In this document: piece by piece, positions 35,381 through 44,734 of the stretch | Numbering within the stretch: position 1 is the stretch's first letter | How the letters are laid out: every line of letters begins with the position of its first letter | Assembly (NCBI GenBank): GCA_948470905.1 | Contig: CAOKQK010000013.1 | Coordinates: forward strand, 1-54,473 | Direction of reading: 5' to 3' | Origin: an uncultured Lachnospiraceae bacterium | GTDB taxonomy: Bacteria; Bacillota; Clostridia; Lachnospirales; Lachnospiraceae | DNA length: 54,473 bases | Made by a program: the position numbers and the translations under genes | Notes under the pieces: model-generated | Databases searched by the model: none | What the model was told of the DNA's origin: nothing | The model's input: the letters and a program-made list of their open reading frames with translations, nothing else

Positions 35381-37258
35381 ATGAAGAAAACAATCACGAA
35401 ACACCTTTTTATCTACATGTTGGCAGCTTTTCTCTGTACGATCCTTGCCATTTTTGTCCTGCAGACCTTTGTAAACCAAAGAAATAATATTCTTTCCAGC
35501 CAGGAGAAACTGGATGCCGTAAAAGAAACATTGAGGAGCAATGAAGAAAATATTAAAAGGCTCACGGAAAATCTAAGTGCGGACAATCTTGCAAAGACAA
35601 GAGCCTTTGCGGATATGCTCGCCATGGACAAATCCATTTATGGGAACACAAAACGATTAAATGAAATCAAGGACCGCCTGGAAGTAAACGAGTTACATAT
35701 TATCGACGCAGACGGTATCATCACCAGCAGTACCATAGACGGTTACATTGGATTCGATATGAAAAGCGGTGAGCAGTCCAATGCATTCATGGTGATTGTG
35801 CAGGATCCTTCCATCGAGATTGCCCAGGAGCCCCAGGTAAATGTGGCGGAAGGCGTCATCATGCAGTACATCGGCGTGGCGAGAAAGGATGGCAGGGGAC
35901 TTGTCCAGGTAGGCGTGCGTCCGGAAGTCCTGGAAAATACCCTCGCCGGCACAGAGATCGATGTTGTCCTGGGCACAATCGAGCACGGCAGCAACGGATA
36001 TGTCTATGCCATCGACCAGGCGAGCGGGATAATCCTGGCGCATCCGGACAAAAGCCTGATCGGCACACCTGCCGCAGGCGCAGGATTTCCCAGGACATTG
36101 ACAGGCCGGGGCAAAGCCAAAATAAACAACGTGAGCGGTTATTACCAGGCGGAGGAATATGATGGGAAAGTCATCGGGACCTTTATGCCGGCTAACGAAT
36201 ACTATAAAGAGAGACGCAACCAGACTATCGTGGTGGCAATCAGCATGTTGATCATATTCGGCGTGCTGTTGCTGACCATCAATCAGCTGATGGACAGCAA
36301 GATCATAAAGGGAATCGACAATATCATCTCATCACTGTCAGGCATCACAGCAGGAAATTTTAATATTGTGGTAAACGAACGAAGGAATCCGGAGTTCGGC
36401 ATGCTTTCCGACAGTATTAACAAAATGGTAAACAGCATCCGCAGCGGCATGCAGGAGAACCTACAGCTTTTGGAGCAGCAAAAGGCTGACGTGGAAAACA
36501 ACAAAGCCCTGATCCAAAATGTAAAAAATGCCTGCACCAACCTGGATCACGTATCAGGTGAAACCCTTGCACATGCAGATAATATTTATAACGGCACCGG
36601 AGAACAGAAGAAAGCGGTGGAAGATCTGCAGCATATTATGGATGTGCTCATGCAGGAGCTGAGCAGCAGTGTGAAGGTATCTGTGAACGTGACTACAGAT
36701 ACCGGCGCAACCGTACAGCAGATCATGCAGACCCAGTCCCGAATGGATCAGCTGAAAGAGTCCATGCAGAACATCTCAGACATGTCCATGGCAATAGAAA
36801 AGATCATCGACGAGATTACATCCATCGCCCAGCAGACTAACATGCTTTCCCTCAACGCTTCCATAGAGGCGGCTCGCGCAGGAGAAATGGGCAAGGGCTT
36901 CTCTGTGGTAGCAACCCAGGTAGGCGAACTTGCGGCAAGAAGCACACAGGCAGCAAAAGAGACCAACGAGCTTATCACCAATTCCATTTTGGCTGTGGAA
37001 CAGGGAAAAGAGATTACAGAACGCACAGCGGAAGCCTTTGCCAGCGTGGTTGGAGACATTGAAAAGGCAAATTCCGATGTAGAAAAGATCACCGCAATGG
37101 TTAGAGATAATGTAAACATCGTTTCAGATGCCGTGAAGCAGCTTGAACGCATTTCAACGGTGGTGGAAAGGAACGTGGAAATCTCCCAGAATACGAAACA
37201 CGTCTCCTCCAACATGGCAGAAATCACAGCAAACCTGCTGGAGATGGTGGAATCGTAA
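35381..37258 (+). CDS. Methyl-accepting chemotaxis protein (Cache type)
   Basis: A 625-residue chemoreceptor. It has a first transmembrane helix at 10-30 and an external region of about 240 residues with a Cache-type fold ([20 protein letters not shown], ..[14 protein letters not shown]). The second helix is at about 283-305, followed by a HAMP-like stretch. The cytoplasmic signalling hairpin has [44 protein letters not shown]. It ends without a CheR-tether pentapeptide. It should sense an outside ligand and control CheA. The GAAAGGGG ribosome site precedes the ATG. It follows the GH5 gene after a 120-base gap with its own hairpin and is ended by a perfect terminator. Confidence 0.95.
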   Translation: MKKTITKHLFIYMLAAFLCTILAIFVLQTFVNQRNNILSSQEKLDAVKETLRSNEENIKRLTENLSADNLAKTRAFADMLAMDKSIYGNTKRLNEIKDRLEVNELHIIDADGIITSSTIDGYIGFDMKSGEQSNAFMVIVQDPSIEIAQEPQVNVAEGVIMQYIGVARKDGRGLVQVGVRPEVLENTLAGTEIDVVLGTIEHGSNGYVYAIDQASGIILAHPDKSLIGTPAAGAGFPRTLTGRGKAKINNVSGYYQAEEYDGKVIGTFMPANEYYKERRNQTIVVAISMLIIFGVLLLTINQLMDSKIIKGIDNIISSLSGITAGNFNIVVNERRNPEFGMLSDSINKMVNSIRSGMQENLQLLEQQKADVENNKALIQNVKNACTNLDHVSGETLAHADNIYNGTGEQKKAVEDLQHIMDVLMQELSSSVKVSVNVTTDTGATVQQIMQTQSRMDQLKESMQNISDMSMAIEKIIDEITSIAQQTNMLSLNASIEAARAGEMGKGFSVVATQVGELAARSTQAAKETNELITNSILAVEQGKEITERTAEAFASVVGDIEKANSDVEKITAMVRDNVNIVSDAVKQLERISTVVERNVEISQNTKHVSSNMAEITANLLEMVES

Positions 37259-37334
37259 AAGACCATATACCCCGTCAAACCTGCAAGGGTATTCTTTGCG
37301 GCATCCGCCAGGTTCCAGGGACGATACAATTTAC

Positions 37335-37378
37335 AAAGGAGGCAGCTGCTTATGGGAGCAGCTGCCTCCTTTCATTTT
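37335..37378. terminator. Perfect 16-base hairpin terminator between two chemoreceptor genes
   Basis: AAAGGAGGCAGCTGCT (37335-37350) and AGCAGCTGCCTCCTTT (37357-37372) are exact complements around a 6-base loop. TTTCATTTT follows on plus and TTTGTAAATT on minus. It separates the convergent chemoreceptor genes and can act in both directions. Confidence 0.85.
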
Positions 37379-37439
37379 CATTTCCTGGTCCTAAATCCCC
37401 TGCAGCATCCCCCGGGTCTTTGGCTCATGCCCGCGGAAA

Positions 37440-39461
37440 TCATCTGCTTCCAATTCCCCCTGGTTCCTTAAGCCGGAACCGGGATACCAGCTCCTTCAGG
37501 GCATCAGCCTGTCCGGACAGCTCCTCGCTGGCGGCAGCGCTGGCTTCCGCCGTGCTCACATTGTTTTGTATAACAATGGATATCTGCTCGATCCCATGGC
37601 CGATATCCGTAGCCGCTGTGGACTGCTGCTTCATATGGTCCGCAATATCGCCAATCAGACCATCCATCTCCTCCGCAAGCCCTGCCGCCGACAGCATGGA
37701 TTCCGCCGTATCCCCGGCAGCAACAACGCCGTCTTCCATAGAACGCATTGTCTCTCCAAGGAGCTCTGTCGTCTCCTGTGCCGCAGCAGCAGATCTGCTC
37801 GCCAGAGTCCGGACTTCGTCGGCAACCACCGCAAAACCTTTTCCTGCCTCCCCGGCACGTGCTGCCTCCACTGCTGCGTTGATCGCCAGGATGTTAGTCT
37901 GGAATGCAATATTGTCAATTGTCTTGACAATCTTATGGATCTCATTGGATCTGTCGCTTATCCTCTGGATCACTTCCGTCATATTCCGCATCTTGGTGTT
38001 GCTTTCAATCAGCCCCTGTCTGACTTCCCTTGAAATATCGCTGGCCTTCTGTGCCTCCTGAGAAACCTGTTCCACATTTTCTGACACTCCCATGATATTT
38101 CTGGCAAGCGCTTCTATCTCAGCCGCCTGCTCCGTAGAACCCTGAGAGAGGCTCACAGCGCTGTTTGAAACCTGTCCCGCGCCTGCGGCAATATCCCTGG
38201 AAGATGAGCTCAGCTGACCCATGATTCCGTTCAGCTCAACGGAAATTTCCCCGAAAGAACGTTTGATCTTCGCAAATTCTCCGGCATATTCGCTCTCCAG
38301 CGTAAACGCCAGATTCCCTTTTGCAATCTCCCGAAGCGTATCCGATATCTCGTTAATATATTTTATGTATTCACGAAGCCTCACCGTCACCTGGTTGAAA
38401 TTATCCGCCAGGACGCCTAATTCATCCCGGGACCTGTAATGGATGACCTGATCCAGGTCCCCTTCCGCGATCCGCGTAGCTACCCGGCTCAGCTCCCTTA
38501 CCGGCCTGCCAATGATCCGCCGTGTCTGGAGGACCACAAGGAGGATCAGCACCAGCACCGCTATGACCGAAACGCTCGCCATGGTCTTTGTCAGATCCTG
38601 AAGTTCCGATAATACCTCCGCCCTGGACACGTATGCAACCGCCACCCAGCTGCTTCCGGAAACCTCTGCCACCTGGACATAAGTGTCTTCATAAAGGCTC
38701 AGCCCCATCTTCCCTGCCCGTATCTGTCCTGCGGCATAGGAATACATTCCGCCGCTGACTCCGCTCAGCTTTTGTCCCACGAGCGCCTGCTCTTTATGTC
38801 CGATGATCGTGTCTGTACGGGTATCGACCAGAAAAATACCGCCGGTATCTTCTATCCGGATATTGCGGACAATATCGGAGATAGAATCCAGATACACATC
38901 TGCCGCGGCGACACCCCGCACTGCTCCCGTTTTCGTCTTCAATACTCCGGACGCCCCCACCACATAAGACTGGCTGTCCTCATCAAAGTACACATCACCC
39001 AATATGAAATCTTCGGAAGCCACTCCGTTCTGATACCAGCTTTTTGCCAATGCATTGAAATCCGGTCCCGGCACAAATGTTGCATGATACAGGGAGCCGT
39101 CCGTCAGCGCCACATACAGCCCTGCGGGATAAGCGTCATTCTGTTTCACTGTATGCTTGATATATTCCTGCATCTCAGGGATGTCCATATCCTCATATTC
39201 TATGACATCTCTCTGCGCTTCCAGCATGGTGAGCGTCTTGTTCATCCATGCCCTGGTTTCCTGGAGGGTCTTGTCGGTGGTGGTTCGCAGCATTTCCTCG
39301 CTTTTCTCCAGAAGCGTCTGAGACATCCGGTCATATACCACTGTCATCAATATGGCAATGGCGATCATAACGCTCCCCACAATAGCCGCCACCAGTTTCG
39401 CCGTGACCCCGATCCCGCGCTTTTTGGATACGCCTGTCTGGTCTTTTCTTCCTTCTTCCAT
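37440..39461 (-). CDS. Methyl-accepting chemotaxis protein (dCache, HAMP)
   Basis: A 673-residue chemoreceptor. It has helices at about 18-42 and 288-312, and between them a large dCache-like sensor ([52 protein letters not shown]). A HAMP domain with [20 protein letters not shown] follows. The signalling hairpin holds [45 protein letters not shown]. This is a classical class-36H-type receptor layout; the dCache ligand is likely a small organic molecule but unknown. AGGAA precedes the ATG. It is convergent with the preceding receptor and divergent in character, so the two are not recent duplicates. Confidence 0.96.
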   Translation of the reverse strand: MEEGRKDQTGVSKKRGIGVTAKLVAAIVGSVMIAIAILMTVVYDRMSQTLLEKSEEMLRTTTDKTLQETRAWMNKTLTMLEAQRDVIEYEDMDIPEMQEYIKHTVKQNDAYPAGLYVALTDGSLYHATFVPGPDFNALAKSWYQNGVASEDFILGDVYFDEDSQSYVVGASGVLKTKTGAVRGVAAADVYLDSISDIVRNIRIEDTGGIFLVDTRTDTIIGHKEQALVGQKLSGVSGGMYSYAAGQIRAGKMGLSLYEDTYVQVAEVSGSSWVAVAYVSRAEVLSELQDLTKTMASVSVIAVLVLILLVVLQTRRIIGRPVRELSRVATRIAEGDLDQVIHYRSRDELGVLADNFNQVTVRLREYIKYINEISDTLREIAKGNLAFTLESEYAGEFAKIKRSFGEISVELNGIMGQLSSSSRDIAAGAGQVSNSAVSLSQGSTEQAAEIEALARNIMGVSENVEQVSQEAQKASDISREVRQGLIESNTKMRNMTEVIQRISDRSNEIHKIVKTIDNIAFQTNILAINAAVEAARAGEAGKGFAVVADEVRTLASRSAAAAQETTELLGETMRSMEDGVVAAGDTAESMLSAAGLAEEMDGLIGDIADHMKQQSTAATDIGHGIEQISIVIQNNVSTAEASAAASEELSGQADALKELVSRFRLKEPGGIGSR

Positions 39462-39534
39462 GGTTTTCCTGATTCCTTCTTTCTCTATGTATTATCTACA
39501 ATTATATAGCAAAAACATATCAACAGGCAAGTGT

Positions 39535-40380
39535 TCAATATTCCTCCGCAATATCAATCTCTTTCTGTTCCGCCTCCGCCGTGGTGTGGGAATAAGGCGT
39601 CCTGTGCAGGTATACAAGCCAGTAGCCGAAGCCCACGATACCCGCTCCGCCCACGATATTTCCCAGTGTCACAGGCAGAAGGCTCCCTATAAGGAAGCGT
39701 CCCCAGGTAAGCCCCTCGGCGACGATGCCATACTCCGAGGAAGCCAGAAGCGATGCCACCCCAAAGTACATATCCGCAATGCTGTGCTCAAAGCCGCAGA
39801 GCACAAACACAAAAACAGGCCAAAAGCTGGTGAGCAGTTTACCGGAAACCTCTTTTGCCGCAAAGGACATCCAGACGGCAATACACACCAGGACGTTGCA
39901 GAGTATGCCTCTTATAAAGCCCTCCGAAAAGCTCAGGTCCGTCCTGGCCTTTCCCGCATTGACAATGGACTGGGCGAGATTCCCCCCAAACAGGTCAGGC
40001 GTATGCCCATACACCACCAGCACAGCTACCAAAGCGGCGCCAAGGAAATTGCCCAGATAGACAAAGAACCAACTCTTCAGCATTTTTGCCACTGTCACCT
40101 TTTTTTCCAATACTGCAATGATAATAAGGTTGTTGCCGGTGAAAAGCTCGCTGCCTGCGATCAGGACCATCGCCATGCCCGCCGGAAAAACCACAGCCCC
40201 GAGAAGCTTTGCAGCGGACGGAGACGCAATGGTGCTGGACGCGGTAGTGGACGCAATTCCGGCAAAACCGATGAATATGCCTGCCAGAAACCCCAGCAAT
40301 ACCATCTTGTAAATGGAAAGATTGACCTTGTGGATTCCCACTTCAATGTAATTTCGTGCAATTTCCAAGGGTGAATGCAT
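39535..40380 (-). CDS. Formate/nitrite transporter family channel (FocA/NirC type)
   Basis: A 281-residue membrane protein with six hydrophobic segments. Family marks are GIFIGFAGIASTTAS near the first helix, AGSELFTGNNLIIIAV (the conserved S-E-L-F-T-G-N loop), FFVYLGNFLGAALVA, RGILCNVLVCIAVWM (the conserved N-x-L-V-C-x-A-V-W) and CGFEHSIADMYF with the conserved central His. These channels move formate, nitrite or hydrosulfide. Which one cannot be read here; formate fits a fermenting anaerobe and the nearby OFA carrier. GGGAGG precedes the ATG. It lies downstream of the leuA fusion on the same strand with a 113-base gap. Confidence 0.94.
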   Translation of the reverse strand: MHSPLEIARNYIEVGIHKVNLSIYKMVLLGFLAGIFIGFAGIASTTASSTIASPSAAKLLGAVVFPAGMAMVLIAGSELFTGNNLIIIAVLEKKVTVAKMLKSWFFVYLGNFLGAALVAVLVVYGHTPDLFGGNLAQSIVNAGKARTDLSFSEGFIRGILCNVLVCIAVWMSFAAKEVSGKLLTSFWPVFVFVLCGFEHSIADMYFGVASLLASSEYGIVAEGLTWGRFLIGSLLPVTLGNIVGGAGIVGFGYWLVYLHRTPYSHTTAEAEQKEIDIAEEY

Positions 40381-40493
40381 AAAATAATACCTCCCGTCAT
40401 GAATCAGCTAGAGATATTTTATCATATTTCCCATTCCCTGTGCAATAGTACCGTTTTTATTTTTTCACTTAGGAGCTGTTGACAGATCCTTAC

Positions 40494-42494
40494 CTACCCC
40501 TGTCTGCGATACTGCACCGGCGTAATTCCATAGCTTTTCTTGAATAGCCTGTTAAAATGCTCCACATTCTCATAGCCGGACTCCACGGCAATGGCCTCCA
40601 CAGTCTGGTCAGTCTCCCGCAGCATGGTGCGCGCCCGTTTCATGCGCTCCTCCCGGACCACGTCCTGAAAAGTCATGCCTGCCTTTTCCCTGATGTATCT
40701 GGAGAGATAGGGCTTGGAGAGATGAAAGATATCCGAAAGCGTATCCAGCGTCACATTTTTATAATGCTTCTGGATATAGGTGACAATTTCCACAATCCTG
40801 TCTTCCCTTGCCTCCGTGATGTGCTGTTCTGCGGCGAGTTTGTTTACGGCGGAGGCAAGCGCCGCAATGGAAGCCTTAATAATGTCCTCATCCACGCCTA
40901 CGCCCCAGTAAACCTTGTCCTCGCAGGCAATGCCCACATACGCCGCCGCCCTGGAGCTGGACCCCCTGGAGACGGCATGCTCCTCATATACGGAAAGCTC
41001 ATAGCTGACGCCGAAACAGGTCTTGAGAGCGTTGCTCACCGCGTCAAGCCTTCCGTTTCCCGCCGCCTCAATGATCCTTCTGTCCCCGTTCTGCTCGATT
41101 GTCACCTGTGCCTGGATCCCTTTTTCCTGGCGGAAATGGCACTCCGGTATGCTGAAGATACTGCGCGCGGAGATATAATTTTCCTCAAAAATGGCATAAA
41201 TCTCAGCGGGATGCAGCTCCTGATGACGCCTGTCAGAAATCCCCTTCACCAGATATCCCACCTCCTCTTTCATTGCCGCAGGCAGTGAGAATCCAAACTG
41301 TTCCTTCAGCACAAACGCCACGCCGCCCTTGCCGGATACGCTGTTGATGCGGATGACATCGGACTCATACTCCCTGCCCACGTCCTCCGGGTCAATGGGC
41401 AGATAAGGCACATCCCAGCGCTTTCCGCTCCTGCCCTCTTTCAGCCACGCCATACCCTTACTGATGGCATCCTGATGAGATCCGGAGAAGGCAGTGAACA
41501 CCAGGTTCCCCGCATAGGGCGTGCGCTCATGGACCTTCATACCGGTAAAGCCCTCATAAGCCTCCCTGATTTTCATGATATGGGAGAAATCCAGCCCGCT
41601 GTCCACACCGTGGCACATCATGTTCAGCGCCACAGTCACCAGGTCCACGTTTCCGGTGCGCTCCCCGTTCCCGAACAGGGTGCCCTCCACACGGTCCGCC
41701 CCCGCCAGAATTCCAAACTCCGCGTCGCTGATGCCGCAGCCTCTGTCATTGTGGGGATGTACGCTCAGAACCACATTCTCCCGATATTTCAGATGCCTGT
41801 GCATGTACTCCACCTGGCAGGCAAACACATGGGGCATTGCCACCTGCACCGTGGTCGGCAGATTGATGACCGCCTTATGTGCCGCGTCCGGCTTCCACAC
41901 GTCAAGCACCGCATTGCACACCTCCAGCGCATACTCCACCTCTGTCTGGGAAAAGCTCTCCGGGCTGTACTCGAAGGTAAAGGACCCTTCCGTCTCCTCC
42001 GCAAGCCTTTTCAGAAGCTCCGCCCCGTCCACAGCAAGCTTCTTTATGGCTTCTTTATCCTTTTTAAAGACCTGTTCCCTCTGCTCCACGGAAGTGGAAT
42101 TATAGAGATGGACCACTGCGTGGGGAGCACCCTTCACCGCCTCAAAGGTCTTCCTAATAATGTGTTCCCTCGCCTGGGTCAATACCTGGATAGTCACATC
42201 CTCCGGTATCATATCCTTCTCTATCAGTGTACGGATGAAATTATACTCCGTATCGGAGGAAGCGGGAAACCCCACCTCGATCTCCTTGAAGCCAATTTCC
42301 ACCAGCAGTTCAAAAAAAGCCAGCTTATCCTCCAGGCTCATGGGATCTATAAGCGCCTGATTACCGTCCCGCAGATCCACGCTGCACCAGACAGGCGCCC
42401 TGTCGATAGAATCCTTCTTCACCCAGTCATAAGTCACTTCCGGGGGCATATGATAGGTCTTGCCGTATTTCTCACTGATTGCCGTCTTATCCAT
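40494..42494 (-). CDS. leuA: 2-isopropylmalate synthase (type 2) fused to an AraC-type DNA-binding domain
   Basis: A 666-residue protein in one uninterrupted frame. Residues 1-435 are a type-2 LeuA TIM barrel: SVDLRDGNQALIDP (Arg/Asp metal and substrate site), SVHPHNDRGCG (His246/His248 metal ligands) and GTLFGNGERTGN. It condenses acetyl-CoA and 2-oxoisovalerate in leucine synthesis. Residues 440-553 are the LeuA_dimer regulatory domain that binds leucine. Normal type-2 enzymes end here. Residues 565-666 are a complete AraC/XylS domain: helix-turn-helix one LDTLSDIFHLSKPYLSRYIREKAGM and two QTVEAIAVESGYENVEHFNRLFKK, ending YGITPVQYRR. ATG 42494 has GGAGG seven bases upstream. The N-terminal enzyme is complete, so I infer an enzyme that also regulates. 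Not known to me elsewhere. Confidence 0.94.
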   Translation of the reverse strand: MDKTAISEKYGKTYHMPPEVTYDWVKKDSIDRAPVWCSVDLRDGNQALIDPMSLEDKLAFFELLVEIGFKEIEVGFPASSDTEYNFIRTLIEKDMIPEDVTIQVLTQAREHIIRKTFEAVKGAPHAVVHLYNSTSVEQREQVFKKDKEAIKKLAVDGAELLKRLAEETEGSFTFEYSPESFSQTEVEYALEVCNAVLDVWKPDAAHKAVINLPTTVQVAMPHVFACQVEYMHRHLKYRENVVLSVHPHNDRGCGISDAEFGILAGADRVEGTLFGNGERTGNVDLVTVALNMMCHGVDSGLDFSHIMKIREAYEGFTGMKVHERTPYAGNLVFTAFSGSHQDAISKGMAWLKEGRSGKRWDVPYLPIDPEDVGREYESDVIRINSVSGKGGVAFVLKEQFGFSLPAAMKEEVGYLVKGISDRRHQELHPAEIYAIFEENYISARSIFSIPECHFRQEKGIQAQVTIEQNGDRRIIEAAGNGRLDAVSNALKTCFGVSYELSVYEEHAVSRGSSSRAAAYVGIACEDKVYWGVGVDEDIIKASIAALASAVNKLAAEQHITEAREDRIVEIVTYIQKHYKNVTLDTLSDIFHLSKPYLSRYIREKAGMTFQDVVREERMKRARTMLRETDQTVEAIAVESGYENVEHFNRLFKKSYGITPVQYRRQG

Positions 42495-42570
42495 AATATC
42501 CTCCAATCCTCACAGTTCCTTCCGATGTGACACCGCTGCCTCCTGCTGCCGTGCAGAGGACTTTCCTCAT
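42487..42570 (-). CDS. Possible 27-codon upstream frame overlapping the leuA start
   Basis: An open frame starts at ATG 42570, only about 16 bases after the predicted transcript start, and stops at TAA 42487-42489, inside the first codons of leuA. It carries only one Leu codon (the fifth, CTC), so it is not a classical leucine attenuator peptide. There is no ribosome site before it. It may be chance; if translated it would couple or compete with leuA. Confidence 0.25.
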   Translation of the reverse strand: MRKVLCTAAGGSGVTSEGTVRIGGYYG

Positions 42571-42592
42571 ACAGTGCTGTGCCGATTTGAAA

Positions 42593-42621
42593 ATATTATC
42601 ATATAAATATTGCCCTATCAA
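42593..42621 (-). promoter_or_regulatory. leuA promoter
   Basis: On the minus strand TTGATA (42616-42621) and TAATAT (42593-42598) are separated by exactly 17 bases. The start of the transcript would be near 42586, giving a leader of about 90 bases that contains a small GAGGA/TCCTC hairpin. Confidence 0.65.
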
Positions 42622-42622
42622 T

Positions 42623-42654
42623 GATTTATTTTGTTATTTATTTTGATTTATTTT
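42623..42654 (-). promoter_or_regulatory. Three direct repeats upstream of the leuA promoter (AraC-domain site candidate)
   Basis: On the minus strand the 10-mer AAAATAAATC/A occurs at 42645-42654, 42635-42644 and 42623-42632, at spacings of 10 and 12 bases. The last copy ends one base before the -35 hexamer. AraC-type activators usually bind direct repeats abutting the -35 box. The surrounding 42600-42780 region is AT-rich, which lowers the weight. Confidence 0.45.
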
Positions 42655-42902
42655 ATTATATTTTTTATTAGAAATACATATTTCACTAATTTTAAGAACA
42701 ATCTAACTTGTTTAAATTTATTGTGATAATTGATCTTTTTTATTAACGCTCTCCATATTTTAGCAAACACCACGGGGATTTCAAGGTTATCTGTTTTCTT
42801 TCAAATATATTATATATTATCCCTATCTCAGCCATTTCCCTTATTGTCCGCTGAAATCAAATACCCCGTTGCATTCGTCAAGGTCCCAGAGAAGTAAACT
42901 TT

Positions 42903-42920
42903 AAGGAAGTTCACTTCCTT
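42903..42920. promoter_or_regulatory. Palindrome upstream of leuA region
   Basis: AAGGAAGT and ACTTCCTT flank TC. It lies 30 bases from the terminator of the OFA carrier and about 280 bases upstream of the leuA promoter, with a TGCCCGCGGGA element beside it at 42935-42945. Role unknown. Confidence 0.35.
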
Positions 42921-42947
42921 GGACTTGTGACTCATTGCCCGCGGGAA

Positions 42948-42992
42948 TAAAAAACTGCTGCACCTCACATTTTCTAATGTCAGTGCAGCAGT
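42948..42992 (-). terminator. Terminator after the OFA carrier gene
   Basis: On the minus strand ACTGCTGCAC pairs with GTGCAGCAGT (plus 42983-42992 and 42954-42963), with an inner ACATT/AATGT stem, and TTTTTTA follows. It starts 28 bases past the stop of the carrier gene. Confidence 0.85.
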
Positions 42993-43019
42993 CTTTCATT
43001 GAAATCAGCTCTCTACATA

Positions 43020-44336
43020 TTAATTATTGCCAGTTTTCTTCTTTTCATCCTTCTTACAGGGCTTCACCAGGAACAGGCTGATCAGCAGCGCGATCACATA
43101 AAGGGTGATCGTGAAGAACAGCACATTCTGGTAGCCTGCAGGATTGATCATATTACCATGAGAATCCTGAAAAAACTGACCGGTGTTATTTACGATCAGG
43201 TTGGCAATCTGATTGCCGGTCAGGCCCGCAAATGCCCAGGCAGAAAGGGTAATCCCATGAATGGCGCTGATGCTGCCCATGCCGTAGTGGTCGGAGAGCA
43301 GGGTCGGCACATTGGAGAAGCCTCCGCCGTATCCGGCATTCACTACAAAAATCAGCGCAAGCACCAGAATGGTCAGGACGATGTTGCCCTCTCCGTTCTT
43401 AATGCCGCTGGTCAGTATTGCCACTCCCGTAAAGACAATGGAAAGGATGAAGATCAGCTTGTAAATCGTATTTCTGTCTTTCATCTTGTCCGCCCATGCG
43501 GAGAAGCCCAGCCGCCCGCCGGCATTAAACACAGCGGACACTGTGGAGATAATGCCCACGGAAGCCGCCAGCCCGATACACTTCACGATCATCTTCTCCT
43601 GTGAGATCAGGGCAAGTCCGCAGGTGATGTTAATATAGAACATCAGCCAGATGCCGATATAGCTTGTGATCGGCTCCCTCTTGAGGGTGGCAAGGATTCC
43701 CTCGCCCTTATCTTTCTTTGCGGGCTCATGCCAGCCAGCCGGCTTCGCCAGAAGCAGATGCCCCGTAAACATCATGACAAAGTAAACCGCCGCCAGGATC
43801 AGGAACATCTTGTAAATGCCGCCCTCCCCCAGATTATCCAGAAGCGCCTGCATGATGGGGCTGGCAATCGCCTTCGCCGCACCGAAGCCCGCTACCGCAA
43901 GACCGGTGGCAAGACCCTTTCTGTCCTCAAACCAGAGCATCAGCGTCTTTACCGGAGACAGATAGCCCGTCCCAAGCCCGATCCCCATGATGAAACCATA
44001 GCAGACATAAATGCCTATCAGCGCAAGGGGACTACCCTTGTGCTGTCCGCCATAATAAATAAAGAAACCTGTGCCAGCCATTCCCAGCGCGAAAGAAATC
44101 GCTGCGATCAGGGAAGATTTGTGGATGTCCTTCTCAACGATATTCCCCAAAAATGCCGCCGACATCCCCAAAAAGAAGATGGCAAAGCTGAACGCCCATT
44201 CGGTAGCCCCCTTCGAGAAACCAATGTAATCAGCAATCTCCTGGCTGAAAATAGACCAGCAGTACACTGTACCAATACTGCAGTGCAGAAGCAGCGCAGG
44301 TATGGCTGCACGAATCCATTTGTTTTGAACTTTCAT
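43020..44336 (-). CDS. OFA-family MFS transporter (oxalate/formate antiporter type)
   Basis: A 438-residue membrane carrier with 12 predicted helices. OFA-type marks are HCSIGTVYCWSIFSQ at helix 1, EWAFSFAIFFLGMSAAFLG, GIGLGTGYLSPVKTLMLWFEDRKGLATGLAVAGFGAAKAIASP and, in the second half, GGGFSNVPTLLSDHYGMGSISAIHGITLSAWAFAGLTGNQ. The family exchanges oxalate and formate or other carboxylates; the real substrate is not fixed by sequence. ATG 44336 is chosen (an in-frame TTG lies nine bases upstream). It has its own promoter and terminator. The FNT formate channel is on the other side of leuA. Confidence 0.93.
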   Translation of the reverse strand: MKVQNKWIRAAIPALLLHCSIGTVYCWSIFSQEIADYIGFSKGATEWAFSFAIFFLGMSAAFLGNIVEKDIHKSSLIAAISFALGMAGTGFFIYYGGQHKGSPLALIGIYVCYGFIMGIGLGTGYLSPVKTLMLWFEDRKGLATGLAVAGFGAAKAIASPIMQALLDNLGEGGIYKMFLILAAVYFVMMFTGHLLLAKPAGWHEPAKKDKGEGILATLKREPITSYIGIWLMFYINITCGLALISQEKMIVKCIGLAASVGIISTVSAVFNAGGRLGFSAWADKMKDRNTIYKLIFILSIVFTGVAILTSGIKNGEGNIVLTILVLALIFVVNAGYGGGFSNVPTLLSDHYGMGSISAIHGITLSAWAFAGLTGNQIANLIVNNTGQFFQDSHGNMINPAGYQNVLFFTITLYVIALLISLFLVKPCKKDEKKKTGNN

Positions 44337-44407
44337 AGCAATCAACCACTATCCTTTCATTAAAATTTTCTTATTTTTTTGTAAAATTTTGTCGTTTGAC
44401 TGTTGCT

Positions 44408-44436
44408 ATTTTACTCCTATCTCAACAAGATTGCAA
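44408..44436 (-). promoter_or_regulatory. Promoter of the OFA carrier gene
   Basis: On the minus strand TTGCAA (44431-44436) and TAAAAT (44408-44413) are 17 bases apart, about 70 bases before the start codon. Confidence 0.55.
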
Positions 44437-44449
44437 GTACCAAATGATA

Positions 44450-44505
44450 TTACCTTTCCGCCGCCGTTATGTTATAATAGTTCAGACAGGTCACTGAACT
44501 GTTAC
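44450..44505 (+). promoter_or_regulatory. Promoter-like TATAAT with overlapping inverted repeat, no gene downstream
   Basis: TATAAT at 44473-44478 has a weak -35 (TTACCT, 17 bases upstream). It is followed at once by AGTTCAG (44479-44485) and CTGAACT (44494-44500). It points into an AT-rich stretch (44505-44734) where I see no gene, only an 18-codon frame. A small RNA start or a repeat element is possible. The rest of the 390-base gap shows nothing more. Confidence 0.35.
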
Positions 44506-44734
44506 TATGTTTGTTCATTCAAGCTCCTGCGTACTGTCATACTCAAAATTGCATATTCACTAATTATAACAAATGTTATTTATCCTTTTATGACCGCAAA
44601 AGCAGTATTTATTTACTTTTTTTCCATAATGTTCTTGCATTTACTTCCATAGTTTACTCTAAAATGCATAAATTCACGCATTATTTTCCAAATATTTCTA
44701 CAATATTTTTATATTTTGCAAGTTTTCTGTCACA

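Noticed and set aside
40494-42494. Fusion seen as two separate genes or a read-through artefact
   Set aside because: The frame is uninterrupted, there is no internal ribosome site near the join, and both halves are complete.
42540-42590. GAGGAAAGTCC in the leuA leader, reminiscent of RNase P RNA
   Set aside because: Only this short string matches; no other conserved RNase P segment or fold is present.
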